A stretch of 64,000 nucleotides of DNA, taken from Bdellovibrionaceae bacterium UBA6502 (lineage in GTDB: Bacteria > Bdellovibrionota > Bdellovibrionia > Bdellovibrionales > UBA840). Under the pieces are notes generated by a model. That model searched no databases, was not told where the DNA came from, and worked only from the letters and a program-made list of their open reading frames with translations. Position 1 is the stretch's first letter. The number at the start of each line of letters is the position of its first letter. The stretch spans positions 54,649 through 118,648 of the forward strand of contig DJMA01000046.1 of NCBI GenBank assembly GCA_002436415.1, written 5' to 3'. Made by a program: the position numbers and the translations under genes. This document shows positions 63,848-64,000 of the stretch, piece after piece.

Positions 63848-64000
63848 AACAAAAGCACCTTGAAGAGCAAAGCGACTTCAATAGCCATCGGCGGCAAAGC
63901 CGCCCCACTCCACCCGCGCAGCAAAAATAAAAATAGACGACGAGATTTAGATAAAAAGAAATGAGAAAGAGGCCGCATGAAACAAAAGTGTTTTTCTCAG
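63848..64000 (+). repeat. Dispersed repeat, copy B (cut by the window end)
   Basis: About 153 bp matching copy A at 45255-45409 with few substitutions and short indels. It includes the TTGAAG...CTTCAA stem, the GGCGGC-AAA-GCCGCC hairpin and the left arm starting at GGCCGCATG (63971). The right arm and any tandem units lie outside the window. In copy B the first stem is better paired than in copy A. Confidence 0.8.

Overview
The window looks like a chromosomal segment of an AT-rich, Gram-negative member of the Bdellovibrionota (Bdellovibrio/Bacteriovorax-like bacteria). This placement is inferred from gene content, not from a marker-gene comparison. The clues are a TIGR02147-type regulator (a family described mainly from Bdellovibrio and Fibrobacter), many small secreted proteins and lipoproteins without recognisable families, several PorV/UPF0164-like outer-membrane proteins, a PEGA-domain Ser/Thr kinase and a complete LPS-type envelope toolkit. 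I saw no tRNA, rRNA, CRISPR array, phage module or intact insertion sequence.

Layout. (1) 1-12.9 kb, minus strand: one very compact run that may be a single transcript from a predicted promoter near 12.9 kb. In order: sensor kinase with a long acidic tail, receiver-GGDEF response regulator, alanine racemase, Mla-type lipid transporter (permease, ATPase, MCE protein), zinc-ribbon/TPR membrane protein, lipoprotein, class IV aminotransferase, YihY membrane protein and the start of a serine acetyltransferase. (2) 13.0-24.4 kb: nadB (plus), then a minus-strand block with a lipoprotein, an alpha/beta hydrolase, a small secreted protein, an AddA/AddB-like helicase-nuclease pair, a PorV-like protein and a lipoprotein. 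(3) 24.5-29.8 kb: more PorV-like outer-membrane proteins, a von Willebrand A/fibronectin lipoprotein, a secreted protein and coaE. (4) 29.9-39.4 kb: PEGA-domain Ser/Thr kinase, acyl-CoA synthetase, an outer-membrane protein paired with a giant (about 1365 aa) lipoprotein that appears to use an ATT start, and metF. (5) 39.4-44.8 kb: accessory secreted proteins, including an HExxH metallopeptidase and a TIGR02147 regulator operon with palindromic candidate operators. (6) 44.8-46.8 kb: a gene-poor, repeat-rich island with a long perfect-type hairpin and 116-bp tandem repeats. (7) 46.8-58.1 kb: nadK with a histone-like lysine-rich tail, recN, lipoproteins, a PHB-depolymerase-like esterase, lpxH, a DUF481-like protein, a TPM-domain protein, a CrtZ-like hydroxylase and a small zinc-ribbon membrane protein. 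(8) 58.1-62.6 kb: the distal end of the division and cell-wall cluster, ddl-ftsQ-ftsA-ftsZ, with its own predicted promoter and a pentanucleotide repeat just upstream. (9) 62.8-64 kb: a secreted HExxH protein and a second copy of the repeat from region 6, cut by the window end.

How it fits together. Most of the DNA serves envelope construction and maintenance: peptidoglycan precursors (alr, ddl), division (ftsQAZ), lipid trafficking (Mla), lipid A (lpxH) and many outer-membrane proteins and lipoproteins. The two-component/c-di-GMP pair leads the envelope operon and is a plausible controller of it. The most unusual material is the repeat family at 45.3-45.8 kb and 63.8-64 kb. It has strong, apparently base-paired structure, tandem units whose length is not a multiple of three, and no recognisable mobilising gene. 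I could not identify it with any element I know.
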